From positions 1 through 44,137 of the forward strand of contig MWFC01000016.1 of assembly GCA_002071415.1 (NCBI GenBank): a stretch of 44,137 nt of DNA. The letters run 5' to 3'. How positions within the stretch are numbered: position 1 is the stretch's first letter; each line of letters opens with the position of its first letter. The notes under the pieces are model-generated. The model had not been told where the DNA came from. It did not search any database and saw only the letters and a program-made list of their open reading frames with translations. Both the position numbers and the translations under genes were made by a program. Positions 7,365 to 16,662 of this stretch are shown in pieces. This DNA is from Bacteroidetes bacterium ADurb.Bin012 (GTDB lineage: Bacteria; Bacteroidota; Bacteroidia; Bacteroidales; TTA-H9).

Positions 7365-8018
7365 AATAGTTCGTTTTTTAGTGTGAGATATAGGGTAGCA
7401 GCGTTTTATGCTGCTCCTCTTTAAAAATATCAGTTTTTAATTATAAAAATTGATTTGGCCGATACAAGCAATCGTCAAATTGCTTTTCATTTTGTTGATA
7501 CTATTAAGGAAGAGAATCTAATCACTGCTGTTGAGTTAGATTCCTCCCGGCTGGTAATACCCATTCCCGAAGACTTGCCCTAAAGGAGAGTCAAGTTTAG
7601 AATCAGAGATGAATATGCAGCGGGGGAGTGATAAAATATTGGTATTCATTATATAATATATTCAGGTCGTTTTTCGTTCATTAAATTTGAATCATCTTAT
7701 ATATGTAAGAATCATTTTTGAGGGTAGAAGTAATCCTTATAGATAAAAATTTTCCAACAAATACAAAATTTTTTCAGAATCTTGCTCTTCATGGTTTGGT
7801 AAAATTTAGACCCTCAAAGATAAAACTAAAATTTTAAAAAACAAAGAGAGCTGAATTCCGAATAATGGTGGAGGTGAAAAATTAAGTCATGAGATTTGAT
7901 AGAAGGGAATCCTCCTGTCGTACACAAAGAGTTTAAAGCTCCGGAATTGTCAAAGATCAAAATATTTCCGATGGATAGAGAAAATTATTAAAATTTGCAA
8001 AAGAATTGTTGTTGACTC
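7365..8018. other. Long divergent intergenic region with a coding relic
   Basis: A 654-nt gap between two divergent exported-protein genes. The only protein-like piece is the plus-strand fragment at 7425-7583. The rest (7584-8018) is very AT-rich; I see no intact gene or RNA. Confidence 0.5.
7425..7583 (+). pseudogene. Short coding relic, 3' end of an unknown gene
   Basis: Frame open from 7425 to TAA 7581-7583, 52 codons with no ATG. The amino-acid pattern looks like real protein (IDLADTSNRQIAFHFVDTIK, then VELDSSRLVIPIPEDLP). It could be the last part of a lost gene. I do not recognise a family, and chance cannot be ruled out. Confidence 0.3.
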
Positions 8019-8702
8019 ATGAAAAAGATTTTTTTATTTATTGCTTTGATTTTGAGTCTTGAACAGGCCGTAGCCCAAAAGCACTTTTATTTTGAATTAA
8101 GGGCTTTCGATAAAATTCAGATCAATGGTAATATTGACGCACAGATTAGTCGTGCGGGCGAAGAAGATGCCACCCTCAGTGTTAATGGAATCGAGCCCGA
8201 TAGAGTTTCCATAGAGGTTGAAGGCCGTACTTTGAAGATTAAGATAGGATTTTTCGAAGGAAGGGATGCTCTTGTGAAGGTTTGGATCAATTACAAAGAA
8301 ATCAGGGAGGTAAATGCTTCCAATGGTGCGAGTTTGCATTTTACTGAGCCCATAAAATCAAATTATATGAAGATATCGGCTGGCACGGGAAGTTCAATCG
8401 ATGCACAAGGCGAGTTTAGAATTCTCGAAATCAAAGCTTCTGCCGGAAGCAAGATAAATATAAGAGGCAAGGCAGATATTGCAGACATCAGTGCAAATAC
8501 CACTGCCGAGGTTCAGGCTGAAGGTCTGGTTTGTCAGGAGGGCATTTTAAAGGCCTATACCGGAGCAAAGATTACCATTCAAATAGAGCAGAGCCTCGAA
8601 GCAACCTCAGCCACTGGAGCCGAAATCACCGTAAAAGGGAATCCTGTCATTGAGAAAGTCTCTACAAGCACAGGTGGAATTTTAACTCGCATAAAACTCT
8701 GA
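8019..8702 (+). CDS. Head GIN domain (DUF2807) exported protein
   Basis: A 227-residue protein with a signal peptide (residues 1-19, LEQAVAQ) and one DUF2807/head-GIN domain covering the rest: FDKIQINGNIDAQIS at the start, then repeating short strands such as LEIKASAGSKINIRG and AEITVKGNPVI. These form a beta-helix of two similar halves. The family is annotated as a putative autotransporter adhesin but its function is unproven. Many Bacteroidota encode it near PspC-domain or sigma/anti-sigma genes; here the nearest such pair is the ECF unit at 9564-10597, on the other strand and 860 nt away. It ends in TGA. Confidence 0.9.
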   Translation: MKKIFLFIALILSLEQAVAQKHFYFELRAFDKIQINGNIDAQISRAGEEDATLSVNGIEPDRVSIEVEGRTLKIKIGFFEGRDALVKVWINYKEIREVNASNGASLHFTEPIKSNYMKISAGTGSSIDAQGEFRILEIKASAGSKINIRGKADIADISANTTAEVQAEGLVCQEGILKAYTGAKITIQIEQSLEATSATGAEITVKGNPVIEKVSTSTGGILTRIKL

Positions 8703-8913
8703 AATGACCGAATGGTGACATTGAATTTTTTCGATAAAAAATATTTCGATTTTCTACCGAAAACTATAGTCGGTTTCCCGGTTTTTTGAAAGAGAAAGTT
8801 TACCACTATAAGCGTCCTTAGTTAATCTTAAAACAAGCATGATTTGGGTTTCAAATTTTTCCGATCGATTGAATGCTCATTTTCGAACTTTTTCCGGTTT
8901 ATAGTAATTTCCT
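8703..8913. other. Non-coding stretch downstream of the DUF2807 gene
   Basis: AT-rich, with several TTTTTCGAT-like runs. I see no gene and no clear terminator. Confidence 0.4.
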
Positions 8914-9477
8914 TTAAAATTCTTTTTGGCCATTTTTCGATTCTGTATATTTATCGATAAGATAGGTCTGCAAGGCTTTATGGAGTGCCATAACTACAAA
9001 ATATTCATCTTCAATGGTTTGCGATTCTATGAAACCCTCTCATTGGAAGACCATCTTCCAATAATTTATGCTCCAGTTTTCCGGAATACACTTTTAATTG
9101 AGCCATGAAATCAACGAAATGATTTGCTTACCACATTGTTAGATCGCCTTAATCGAACAGACTACTTTTTTGTTGAGGATTTGCTTGTCAAAACTGACGA
9201 AAGCAAAACCCACTGGTGGTTGCTTGTGTTTTCTATTTATTTTCAGTGACGGAGGTAGAACATTCAGCTATATTACCATCTGCCTGTCAAAAATCATCGG
9301 GAGTAGTTTCTTCGAGCACCTTTGGATTTTACTTTCACCTAATGACGATTCTGATTTTCGAGCATTGGTTTCGACTCCTTCCTTGGCCAGAAACTTACGA
9401 GCAGCTTCTTCATGATTATTGATAATCGGAATAATAGTATACAAAATTCTGGACCCCGATTTTTCTATAATCGAAAA
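8914..9477 (-). pseudogene. Decayed gene(s) of unknown family
   Basis: Read leftwards, protein-like frames follow one another. (a) From 9477: a frame reading GSRILYTIIPIINNHEEAAR then KFLAKEGVETNARKSE, stopped by TAG at 9268-9270. The same frame then stays open to about 9139 (PPVGFAFVSFDKQIL). (b) From an ATG at 9106: MAQLKVYSGKLEHKLLEDGL, running to a stop at 9011-9013. A single frameshift near 9030 would join it to a frame reading EGFIESQTIEDEYFVVMALH and KALQTYLIDKYTES, ending at 8914. These look like one or two genes broken by stops and a frameshift. I recognise no family. Plus-strand frames in this region are antisense to it. Confidence 0.45.
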
Positions 9478-9563
9478 TCATCGTGCAGCTAAAAGTTTTT
9501 AGAAACTCCGAACTAAATTCAAACCATCCGCTGCCGGGTTTTATCCAAAGGCAGTGCAAAGGC

Positions 9564-10007
9564 TTATAAGCTCAGGAAAGAATCCATACCCGGCGATTTG
9601 TCCTTTTTATTCGTATTGTGCGAAAACACCAAGAGTGCGCCACCAGCAAGCATCACAAGGCCAACGATAAGCGACAGATTATTCGTTTTCGATAAAAATA
9701 CAAAAGGATGGAACAATTGATTGGGGTTAAGTTTAAATTTCAAGGTCGAAAATATCTGGTAAATGTAATCCATGAAACTAAAATCGCTCGTAAAGATGAG
9801 GATTCCGAAAAATCCAATGGTTAAAGCCAAAGCAAGCAAGGTGCGAAATCCCAAATTGAAATTTGCATTGATAGATAGTTTTTCGACATTCTCTCTGGCA
9901 ATCTGATCCATTACCTTCTGTGTAAAATCTTCGGAAGGAGACTCGGAAGGGATTTTACTGAACACCTCCCTGAGCAGGTCGTCGGACTTATTGGTTTGTA
10001 TATTCAT
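9564..10007 (-). CDS. Membrane protein coupled to ECF sigma factor, possible anti-sigma factor
   Basis: A 147-residue protein. Its charged N-terminal part has an amphipathic segment (LREVFSKIPSESPSEDFTQK, then VMDQIAREN), followed by membrane helices at about 52-73 and 112-133. Its ATG overlaps the sigma factor stop (ATGA, 10004-10007), so translation is coupled. The N-terminal pattern PSEDFTxKVMxQI is common in the short cytoplasmic arm of Bacteroidota proteins that follow an ECF sigma gene. Position and topology suggest a membrane anti-sigma factor. There is no zinc-binding HxxxCxxC motif, so the role is inferred from context only. Confidence 0.75.
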   Translation of the reverse strand: MNIQTNKSDDLLREVFSKIPSESPSEDFTQKVMDQIARENVEKLSINANFNLGFRTLLALALTIGFFGILIFTSDFSFMDYIYQIFSTLKFKLNPNQLFHPFVFLSKTNNLSLIVGLVMLAGGALLVFSHNTNKKDKSPGMDSFLSL

Positions 10008-10597
10008 GATTTTGAGTTTTTATATTCATAGGTAGAGGTGGACTGATTGAGAAGAAGCTGAACACCCGCAAAAATACGTTTTCGTATTCGGTGAAGTTTT
10101 ACTTTAACGTTAGAGACGGAGAGCGAGGTGATATGGCTAATTTCTTCGATATTCAATTGTTGATTATAAAACAAATTTATCAAAGCAGCGTCGTCGCCTG
10201 GTAATGATTTCAGAACGTGCTGGACCAATTTAAGCTGTTCATCGGTATCGAGCATTTGCAAACCGGCTACAAAATTGTCTTCAGAATAATTTTCTATCAG
10301 ATGATGGTCGATGGCTACAAATTCCATTTTTTTCTTTCTTTTTTTCGAGATAGCCGTATTGTAAACAATTCGATAAAGCCAAGTACTGAATTTCGATTCG
10401 AATTTGAATCCCTTGAGCGCCTGATAGGCCTTAACGAAGGCATCCATAGCTATTTCTTCGGCATCTTCGCGGTTACCCGTAATCTGATACGCAATGCTAA
10501 AAGCCGTTTGTTTGTATTTTTCGACTATTTGGGCAAATGCAAATTGATCACCTCGAAGAGTACGTTGAATTAATATTTCGTCGTTGATTTCTGCCAT
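10004..10597 (-). CDS. ECF-type RNA polymerase sigma factor
   Basis: A 197-residue sigma-70 family protein of the ECF group. Region 2 is at about 22-90 (FAQIVEKYKQTAFSIAYQIT, then DAEEIAMDAFVKAYQAL and FKFESKFSTWLYRIVYNTAI) and region 4 at about 130-180 (LKSLPGDDAALINLFYNQQL, NIEEISHITSLSVSNVKVKL). Region 3 is absent, as expected for ECF factors. It directs RNA polymerase to a small stress or envelope regulon; the signal is not visible. A promoter of the phylum type lies just upstream (10631-10662), and the downstream partner overlaps by 4 nt. Confidence 0.93.
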   Translation of the reverse strand: MAEINDEILIQRTLRGDQFAFAQIVEKYKQTAFSIAYQITGNREDAEEIAMDAFVKAYQALKGFKFESKFSTWLYRIVYNTAISKKRKKKMEFVAIDHHLIENYSEDNFVAGLQMLDTDEQLKLVQHVLKSLPGDDAALINLFYNQQLNIEEISHITSLSVSNVKVKLHRIRKRIFAGVQLLLNQSTSTYEYKNSKS

Positions 10598-10630
10598 TGG
10601 GAGTTTGACGCCTTCATTTCGGGTTGGTTA

Positions 10631-10662
10631 CAAACTTAGCAGTAAATATTTAGGGATTCAAC
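10631..10662 (-). promoter_or_regulatory. Promoter of the ECF sigma operon
   Basis: On the minus strand, GTTG (10662-10659), 20 nt, then TAAGTTTG (10638-10631) matches TTG-N19/20-TAnnTTTG. The start point would be near 10624, about 27 nt before the ATG. Confidence 0.65.
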
Positions 10663-10757
10663 ATTTTCGTCTCAGGGGTGTAACCGGTTTGGATTTGTTG
10701 CGTCAAAAACACGTGGACAACAAATGCTGACATTGTTAATTTTAATATTATCGTGAT

Positions 10758-11093
10758 ATGAATGGCGAGATTTTAATTCCCTTAGGTTTTTTTGCAATGG
10801 TAGTAGCCATTGTTTATCTGGCATTAAGGCAAAGAGAGCGTATGAAGATGATCAATCAGGGTATGGATCCAGCGGCAAGCAATACGGGCTTGGAGAGCAC
10901 GCTTCAACTTCGTCTGGGGCTCATTTTCATTGGAATTGCTGTTGGTTTTTTGCTGGGAGATATCTTCAGTTCGCTTCACTGGCTTAAGGAATGGGTAGCG
11001 TACATATCAATGGTTACTATTTTCACGGGCATTGCCCTCATCGTGAGTTATTACCTGATTAACAAAATTCCTCCACGCGATAGGAAAGAATAA
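10758..11093 (+). CDS. DUF6249-type small membrane protein
   Basis: A 111-residue protein with three hydrophobic segments: about 4-22, a second around 52-70 (LGLIFIGIAVGFLLGDI) and a third around 79-101. The first helix and the basic RQRERMKMINQGMDP segment after it are characteristic of a small Bacteroidota family that follows or faces ECF sigma genes. It is divergent from the ECF operon with 160 nt between, which fits a shared regulatory region. Function unknown. It converges with thpR, 15 nt apart. Confidence 0.75.
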   Translation: MNGEILIPLGFFAMVVAIVYLALRQRERMKMINQGMDPAASNTGLESTLQLRLGLIFIGIAVGFLLGDIFSSLHWLKEWVAYISMVTIFTGIALIVSYYLINKIPPRDRKE

Positions 11094-11108
11094 TGATCCA
11101 TTTGAGGA

Positions 11109-11687
11109 TTATTCGAGTGTTAACGGCTGTAAAGGGAAACTTTTCAGGGTTTTATACTGAGGTCCTAAAGGCGTGAGTGTGCTCCAAATAAGCAATACTT
11201 CACGAATGGCAAAAGGATTGAAAACATGTTGAGATGATGATTCCATTAGGTTTTTCAGCAAATCGGGCTGGCGAATGAATTTAGGACGTCCCAGGGTGAG
11301 GTGTGGTGTAAATGAATTATTCTTTTTTGATGGGTCAGTGAGGAAGGCATGCTCGATCTCTTGAGCTAAACTTTCGAGAGTTCCAGTGGATTCATTGATG
11401 CTTAACCATAATGCTCGAGCTTGTTTTAGGCTGCCAAAAATTCCCAATTTATTGGGCTGAATCTGAAACGATTCATATTTTTTAGTGATTCCATCTAACT
11501 GATGGATAATGGAAGATATGTGGTCTTCAGGAGTATCTCCAAAAAATTTCAGTGTAATGTGAAAATTTTGAGTGGCCGACCATGTGATGTCTTCATTTCT
11601 TAGCTGACGGCGCAAGAATGAAAAATAATAGAGGAAATCCGAATCGGGTTGGTAATCGACGGCTATAAAAATACGTTTTAGTGTCAT
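11109..11687 (-). CDS. thpR: RNA 2',3'-cyclic phosphodiesterase (2H family)
   Basis: A 192-residue 2H phosphoesterase with both H-x-T-x signature motifs: H43-I-T45 (FHITLKFFGDT) and H129-L-T131 (PHLTLGRPKF). Length and order match ThpR/LigT, which opens 2',3'-cyclic phosphate ends of RNA to 2'-phosphates. It begins 26 nt after the stop of the small helical protein and is probably the last gene of the minus-strand unit starting with the M20 peptidase. Confidence 0.9.
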   Translation of the reverse strand: MTLKRIFIAVDYQPDSDFLYYFSFLRRQLRNEDITWSATQNFHITLKFFGDTPEDHISSIIHQLDGITKKYESFQIQPNKLGIFGSLKQARALWLSINESTGTLESLAQEIEHAFLTDPSKKNNSFTPHLTLGRPKFIRQPDLLKNLMESSSQHVFNPFAIREVLLIWSTLTPLGPQYKTLKSFPLQPLTLE

Positions 11688-11713
11688 TTTAGTGCCAAAT
11701 GTAAATATTGCAT

Positions 11714-12175
11714 TTATTCATCTTCTGGATTCAGTTTTTTCATGATCTTGATTCTTTCGTCCAGTAGCTGATCTTCTTCTTCCTGATTTAGATTACCTTC
11801 GGCCAATAGTTTATCGATTTGTACCAGGCGCCGTGTAAGCGTGCCAATAGAAGGTTTTTCTTCTTCGGGCAGGGGTCGAAGTAAGGTTTCCCTTTCTGAT
11901 TTTTTGGGTATATTAACAGGTTCGCCAAGTTGTTCGGAAAGATTTTTAATAAAAAGATTCAACATATTTTCAAAAGGTTTACCCATTTGTTGAAATATAC
12001 TACGCGCCTGGGGATCGTATTTCATTCTCTCAAAATTGCTGATAAGGAAATCGAGCTGGCTCATCATGAAGGGATCGAAGCCCGCAATCGTTTCCGGCTT
12101 TGCTTGTTCCTTCAGCTTCTTGAACAAGCGGATGAGTTTTTCGATTTTATCTTCGAAATTATCGTCTGATTCCAT
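11714..12175 (-). CDS. Conserved-looking hypothetical helical protein
   Basis: A 153-residue, soluble, highly charged and mostly helical protein. No signal peptide or membrane segment. The C-terminal 45 residues look like a coiled helix pair (TLTRRLVQIDKLLAEGNLNQ, EEEDQLLDERIKIMKKLN). I recognise no family. It starts 3 nt after the M20 dipeptidase stop and ends 26 nt before thpR, so it belongs to that operon. Codon use and length support a real gene. Confidence 0.7.
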   Translation of the reverse strand: MESDDNFEDKIEKLIRLFKKLKEQAKPETIAGFDPFMMSQLDFLISNFERMKYDPQARSIFQQMGKPFENMLNLFIKNLSEQLGEPVNIPKKSERETLLRPLPEEEKPSIGTLTRRLVQIDKLLAEGNLNQEEEDQLLDERIKIMKKLNPEDE

Positions 12176-12178
12176 GTA

Positions 12179-13552
12179 TTAATCTTTCGTGATGTGAGCA
12201 AATTGAATATAGAACTCAGAGATGGTTTCTATTCCCTTGAAGAAGTTCTTTACGGAGAAGTTTTCGTTGGGTGAATGAATAGCGTCAGATTCGAGGCCGA
12301 AGCCTAAAAGTAGTGATTTTATTCCCAATACTCTATCGAAGGTACTGATGATGGGAATAGAGCCTCCACTGCAGGTAGGAATGGGATATTTGCCAAAGGT
12401 TTTCAAATAGGCTTTTTGAGCTGCCTTATACGCTGGAATGTTGGTGGGTGCTAAATATGGATAGCCTCCGTGCAATGCGGTTACTTTTAGTTTCACTGTA
12501 TTGGGAACCATTTCATGTAAATAGTTTTCGAATAAATTGGCGATTTTTTTGGGATCCTGATCAGGCACCAGACGCATGGAGACTTTAGCCGAGGCCTTCG
12601 ACGGTAATATAGTTTTCGATCCTTCGCCTGTATATCCTCCCCATATTCCACAAACATCAAGAGAGGGCCTAATTCCTATACGCTCCAGAGGTGTAAATCC
12701 ACTTTCACCCCAGAGGCAGTTAATTCCCAATGATTTTTTGTAAGATTCCTCATCGAAAGGAGCAAGATTGAACTCTATTCGTTCTTCTTCGCTCAGTTCC
12801 CTTACATCGTCGTAAAATCCCGGAATGATTATACGGCCATGGTCGTCGTGAAGGTTGCCTATCATTCTGGATAAAACATGAATGGGATTGTGTACGATTC
12901 CTCCATAAAGTCCGGAATGCAAATCACGATTTGGCCCCGCAACTTCAACTTCTATGTAAGCAAGGCCTCTTAATCCAACTGTAATAGAAGGAGTATCCGG
13001 AGCAATCATGCTGGTATCGGAAAGCAATATGATATCTGCCTTAAGCATGTCTTTATGTTCTTGGCAAAAGTCTTCTAAATGCGGGGAACCAATTTCTTCT
13101 TCACCCTCTATCATAAATTTTACATTGCACTGCAATTGACGGGAATTTACAAGGTATTCTATGGCTTTTACGTGCATGAATCCCTGTCCTTTGTCGTCAT
13201 CGGCACCTCGTGCATAAATCTTCCCTTCCCTGATTTCAGGCTCGAAAGGAGGTGATTGCCATAACTCGATGGGATCAACTGGCATGACATCGGCATGGGC
13301 ATATACCAGCACAGTTGGAAAATCCGGTGATAAAATTTTTTCCGCATAAACTACCGGATGGCCAGGTGTGTCGAAGATTTCGACTTTATCCATGCCGGCT
13401 TTCAAAAGAGCATTTTTGTAATACTCGGCTGCGCGATACATATCATCTTTATGTTCGCTCAGGCTGCTGATGGATGGAATCTTCAGAAGCCCGAATAATT
13501 CTTCCATGATTCGGTTTGAATTTTTTTCGAGGTATGTGGTAATATCTTCCAT
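12179..13552 (-). CDS. M20-family metallodipeptidase
   Basis: A 457-residue M20 peptidase of the dipeptidase/carnosinase-like subgroup. The first metal ligands are H86 and D88 (VYAHADVMPVDP). The bridging Asp is in ARGADDDKGQ (about 118-120), and the catalytic Glu pair is in EGEEEIGS (150-153). The dimerisation insert contains the conserved RDLHSGLYGG, and the last His ligand is near the C terminus (DAIHSPNENF). It removes residues from di- or tripeptides in the cytoplasm using two zinc ions. It heads a three-gene minus-strand unit; its promoter would lie in 13553-13690. Confidence 0.92.
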   Translation of the reverse strand: MEDITTYLEKNSNRIMEELFGLLKIPSISSLSEHKDDMYRAAEYYKNALLKAGMDKVEIFDTPGHPVVYAEKILSPDFPTVLVYAHADVMPVDPIELWQSPPFEPEIREGKIYARGADDDKGQGFMHVKAIEYLVNSRQLQCNVKFMIEGEEEIGSPHLEDFCQEHKDMLKADIILLSDTSMIAPDTPSITVGLRGLAYIEVEVAGPNRDLHSGLYGGIVHNPIHVLSRMIGNLHDDHGRIIIPGFYDDVRELSEEERIEFNLAPFDEESYKKSLGINCLWGESGFTPLERIGIRPSLDVCGIWGGYTGEGSKTILPSKASAKVSMRLVPDQDPKKIANLFENYLHEMVPNTVKLKVTALHGGYPYLAPTNIPAYKAAQKAYLKTFGKYPIPTCSGGSIPIISTFDRVLGIKSLLLGFGLESDAIHSPNENFSVKNFFKGIETISEFYIQFAHITKD

Positions 13553-13694
13553 ATTATAGGTTTTCGCTCATGCTAAAGCCATCTTTGTTCCTGTCGGTAT
13601 CGTATGCAAAGATAGCAAAGCTCATCCATCTGTTCAACTTTTTTTGCAAGCCCTCTGAAGGTTGAGACGAAAGAATATAATTGGAAAGATTTTT

Positions 13695-14489
13695 TCAGAT
13701 ATCTGGCTTCCATCTTTTTGCTTCCACCACTGAGCCATCGAAAGTAAGATAGCTAAAATGCGTAATCCAGTCGCCAATATTGAAATAGGAACAATTGTCA
13801 GTAAGTTGGAGAGCTACAGGCAAATGCCAATGTCCGAAAATAAAATAACGTATATCGGGTATTTGTTGTAGAATGTGTAAAGCATATTGAGGAAGAGGTT
13901 CATTCAATAGCCATTGCTGATCATCGTATTTTCCATCTTCGCGTTCGCGTGATTCCCTTTCGAGATTGGCATACCGGCTTCTTCCCGACCAGAATCGAGC
14001 CAATGGAATTCCCCAGTCTGGATGCAACTGCCTGAATAACCATTGATTTATTTTATTTTCGAATACTTTTTTGATGAATTTATATCCACGATCTCCAGGA
14101 CCCAGGCCATCACCATGTGCCATATAAAACTTCTTCCCATCCAGTAAAACAATTTCGGGCTGCCGATGCATAATAAATCCCAATTCTTCTTCGAAGTAAT
14201 AAAATGTCCACATGTCGTGATTGCCACGATAATAATGGACAGGAATTCCGGATAAGGTGATACGGGCAAGAGCTCCTAATAAAAGTGTGTAACCCTTTGG
14301 AACGACTGCTTTATAATCGAACCAGAAATCGAACAAATCGCCCATCAAATAAATTTCTTCGGCTTCGGGTGCAATGTGCTCGAGCCATTCGATAAAAATT
14401 CTTTCCCTCACTTTACTTTCTTTGGCAGTGGGTGCACCAAAATGCTGGTCGGAGTTGAAAAATATTTTTTTACCGTTTTGCATCTTCAT
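13695..14489 (-). CDS. lpxH: UDP-2,3-diacylglucosamine diphosphatase, LpxH-type
   Basis: A 264-residue calcineurin-like phosphoesterase with motifs in order: FNSDQHFG, GDLFDFWFDYK, YRGNHDMW, MAHGDGLGPGDRGY and FGHWHLP. The FDFWFDY and GDGLGPGD variants are those of Bacteroidota LpxH. It splits UDP-2,3-diacylglucosamine into lipid X and UMP at the inner membrane, the fourth step of lipid A synthesis. Two starts are close: ATG 14489 and ATG 14483. A TAAATTTG box at 14498-14491 would start transcription almost on top of them, so either the shorter start is used on a near-leaderless mRNA or the box is fortuitous. Confidence 0.92.
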   Translation of the reverse strand: MKMQNGKKIFFNSDQHFGAPTAKESKVRERIFIEWLEHIAPEAEEIYLMGDLFDFWFDYKAVVPKGYTLLLGALARITLSGIPVHYYRGNHDMWTFYYFEEELGFIMHRQPEIVLLDGKKFYMAHGDGLGPGDRGYKFIKKVFENKINQWLFRQLHPDWGIPLARFWSGRSRYANLERESREREDGKYDDQQWLLNEPLPQYALHILQQIPDIRYFIFGHWHLPVALQLTDNCSYFNIGDWITHFSYLTFDGSVVEAKRWKPDI

Positions 14490-14645
14490 GCAAATTTATC
14501 AAGAAATGTTTTGGCCATTATTGATTTTGGCCGAGTCATCTCGGGCTGGCTGAAAAATAATCGGATTATTATGTGAAGATGTTAGTGCAAAAAAAAATAA
14601 TGATAAGGAAGATTTGTTAATCTTGTTTTGTTTTATGCAATGTGA

Positions 14646-16376
14646 TTATTCTTCGTTCTGACTCATTTTGCTCCATGAATCTTTCAAAGATACGGTTCTG
14701 TTAAACACGAGGTATCCTGGACATGAATCAGGATCGAGATAGAAATATCCAATTCTTTCGAACTGATAATGTTTGTCTGTGGTGGCATCCATTAATGCGG
14801 GTTCGCACCAGGCATTCATTATTTTGAGTGAATCGGGGTTCAGATAATTGATAAAACTTTCGCCTTCAGCTACATCGTCGGGATCGGGTTTTATGAAAAG
14901 CCTGTCATAAAGTCTGATTTCGGCCTTTAGCGCATGTTTTTTCGATACCCAATGAATAGTTCCCTTGATTTTTCGGTTGGCTGTTGCTCCACCGGTTTTC
15001 GATTCAGGGTCATAAGTGCAATATACGGTTTTTACCTCCCCTGATTCAGGATCAGTTTCGTAACGCTGACATTTGATAATATATCCGTATTTTAGTCTAA
15101 CTTCCGAACCGGGATAAAGACGGTAATATTTTTTGGGAGGATCGATCATGAAGTCGTCTCTTTCGATCCACAACTCGCGTGAAAATGGGATTTTGCGAAT
15201 GCCTGCTCCTGTGTCTTCTGGATTATTGGCAGCCGGAAGAAGTTCGGTTTCATCTTGGGGAAAATTTTCAATGATAAGATGTAGAGGATTCAATACAGCG
15301 AGTCTTCGTTGAGCGGTTTTGTTCAAGTCTTCACGCAAGCTAAATTCCAATAGCGAAACATCGATGATATTGTCTCGGCGGGCCACACCGATTTTTTCGG
15401 CAAAATTGCGAATAGATGCTGGGGTATAACCGCGGCGGCGTAAACCACAAATGGTAGGCATGCGTGGATCATCCCATCCTTTTACATAACCTTCTTTTAC
15501 AAGCTCCAAAAGCTTACGTTTACTCATGATAGTATAAGTAAGGTTCAGGCGGGCGAACTCGATTTGTCGAGGCCGATATTCAGTAGTGACTATCTGATCT
15601 AAGAACCAATCGTATAAAGGGCGATGAATCTCGAATTCGAGTGTGCAGATGGAATGAGTTATGCCTTCGATGTAGTCGCTTTGACCATGTGCATAGTCAT
15701 ACATGGGATATATGCACCATTTGTCACCTGTTCGATGATGGGAAGTATGAATGATCCGATACATGATAGGATCGCGCATGAGCATGTTGGGATGCGACAT
15801 GTCGATTTTTGCCCTCAAAACACAATGTCCATCAGGAAATTCACCTGCCCTCATTCGGCGAAACAGGTTTAAATTCTCTTCCACACTACGGTTTCTGTAA
15901 GGGCTTTCTATTCCAGGTGTCGTGATCGTTCCTCTCTGACGGCTGATTTCTTCGGCCGATTGATCATCCACATAAGCTTTCCCTTCAAGGATGAGTTTTT
16001 CGGCCCATTCATATAGCTGATCGAAATAGTCAGAAGCATAATAATCTCTATCGTCCCATGAAAATCCAAGCCAGCGAATGTCTTCCTTAATGGCATCCAC
16101 GTATTCTTCGCCTTCTTTGGTGGGATTGGTATCGTCGAAACGGAGATTGGTAAACCCTCCGTATTTTTGAGCCAACCCAAAGTTAAGACAAATGGATTTA
16201 GCATGCCCAATATGAAGGTACCCGTTGGGTTCGGGTGGAAAGCGCGTATGCACTCGGCCTCGATTTTTCCCTTTGCGTAAATCTTCTTCTATGATTTCTT
16301 CTATAAAGTTCAATCCTGTTTTGTCTGGCTCGTTAGGAGAATTCTCCTCGAAATGATTCGTCCTGCGGTCGTTCAT
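14646..16376 (-). CDS. glnS: Glutaminyl-tRNA synthetase
   Basis: A 576-residue class Ic synthetase with HIGH at 55-58 ([12 protein letters not shown]) and MSKRK at 284-288. It contains the GlnRS-type DDTNP segment and the C-terminal beta-barrel anticodon region (about 345-560). It charges tRNA-Gln directly, so this organism need not rely on the Glu-tRNA amidotransferase route for Gln. The open frame runs up to 16475, but I place the start at ATG 16376. A promoter at 16445-16476 lies inside the extra 33 codons, and GlnRS proteins begin with this short linker followed by [10 protein letters not shown]. Confidence 0.95.
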   Translation of the reverse strand: MNDRRTNHFEENSPNEPDKTGLNFIEEIIEEDLRKGKNRGRVHTRFPPEPNGYLHIGHAKSICLNFGLAQKYGGFTNLRFDDTNPTKEGEEYVDAIKEDIRWLGFSWDDRDYYASDYFDQLYEWAEKLILEGKAYVDDQSAEEISRQRGTITTPGIESPYRNRSVEENLNLFRRMRAGEFPDGHCVLRAKIDMSHPNMLMRDPIMYRIIHTSHHRTGDKWCIYPMYDYAHGQSDYIEGITHSICTLEFEIHRPLYDWFLDQIVTTEYRPRQIEFARLNLTYTIMSKRKLLELVKEGYVKGWDDPRMPTICGLRRRGYTPASIRNFAEKIGVARRDNIIDVSLLEFSLREDLNKTAQRRLAVLNPLHLIIENFPQDETELLPAANNPEDTGAGIRKIPFSRELWIERDDFMIDPPKKYYRLYPGSEVRLKYGYIIKCQRYETDPESGEVKTVYCTYDPESKTGGATANRKIKGTIHWVSKKHALKAEIRLYDRLFIKPDPDDVAEGESFINYLNPDSLKIMNAWCEPALMDATTDKHYQFERIGYFYLDPDSCPGYLVFNRTVSLKDSWSKMSQNEE

Positions 16377-16444
16377 CCAAAAATTGTTGTTTTGATGGCT
16401 GTAAAGCTTTGTACGAGTGGAAGTAAAACTATAGATTTCGCTTG

Positions 16445-16476
16445 CAAAAGTAATTATACTTGAAGGATTGGACAAG
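16445..16476 (-). promoter_or_regulatory. Promoter of glnS
   Basis: Minus strand CTTG (16476-16473), 20 nt, TACTTTTG (16452-16445). It would start transcription near 16438, about 60 nt before ATG 16376, which argues against the upstream ATG at 16475. Confidence 0.65.
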
Positions 16477-16545
16477 GAAATTACAATGGAATAAAATATA
16501 TATTATAGATATTCAATAGATTATGATTATAACGCAAAGTATGAT

Positions 16546-16576
16546 TTTGTTAATCGAGTGGTTTGTCCTAATTTTG
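16546..16576 (+). promoter_or_regulatory. Promoter of tRNA-Cys
   Basis: TTTG (16546-16549), 19 nt, TAATTTTG (16569-16576), a full match to the phylum's consensus. The mature tRNA starts 16 nt after the box. Confidence 0.8.
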
Positions 16577-16591
16577 TCCTTCCATATTTAA

Positions 16592-16662
16592 GGTCTCGTG
16601 GCCGAGTGGCTAGGCACAGGTCTGCAAAACCTCGTACAGCGGTTCGAATCCGCTCGAGACCT
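16592..16662 (+). tRNA. tRNA-Cys (GCA)
   Basis: A 71-nt cloverleaf: acceptor GGTCTCG pairs with CGAGACC, anticodon loop CTGCAAA gives GCA, T loop GGTTCGAATCC, discriminator U at 16662 as expected for Cys. CCA is not encoded. Confidence 0.97.

Noticed and set aside
9170..9422. Two overlapping plus-strand frames
   Set aside because: They lie opposite the decayed minus-strand coding region, which has better amino-acid patterns.
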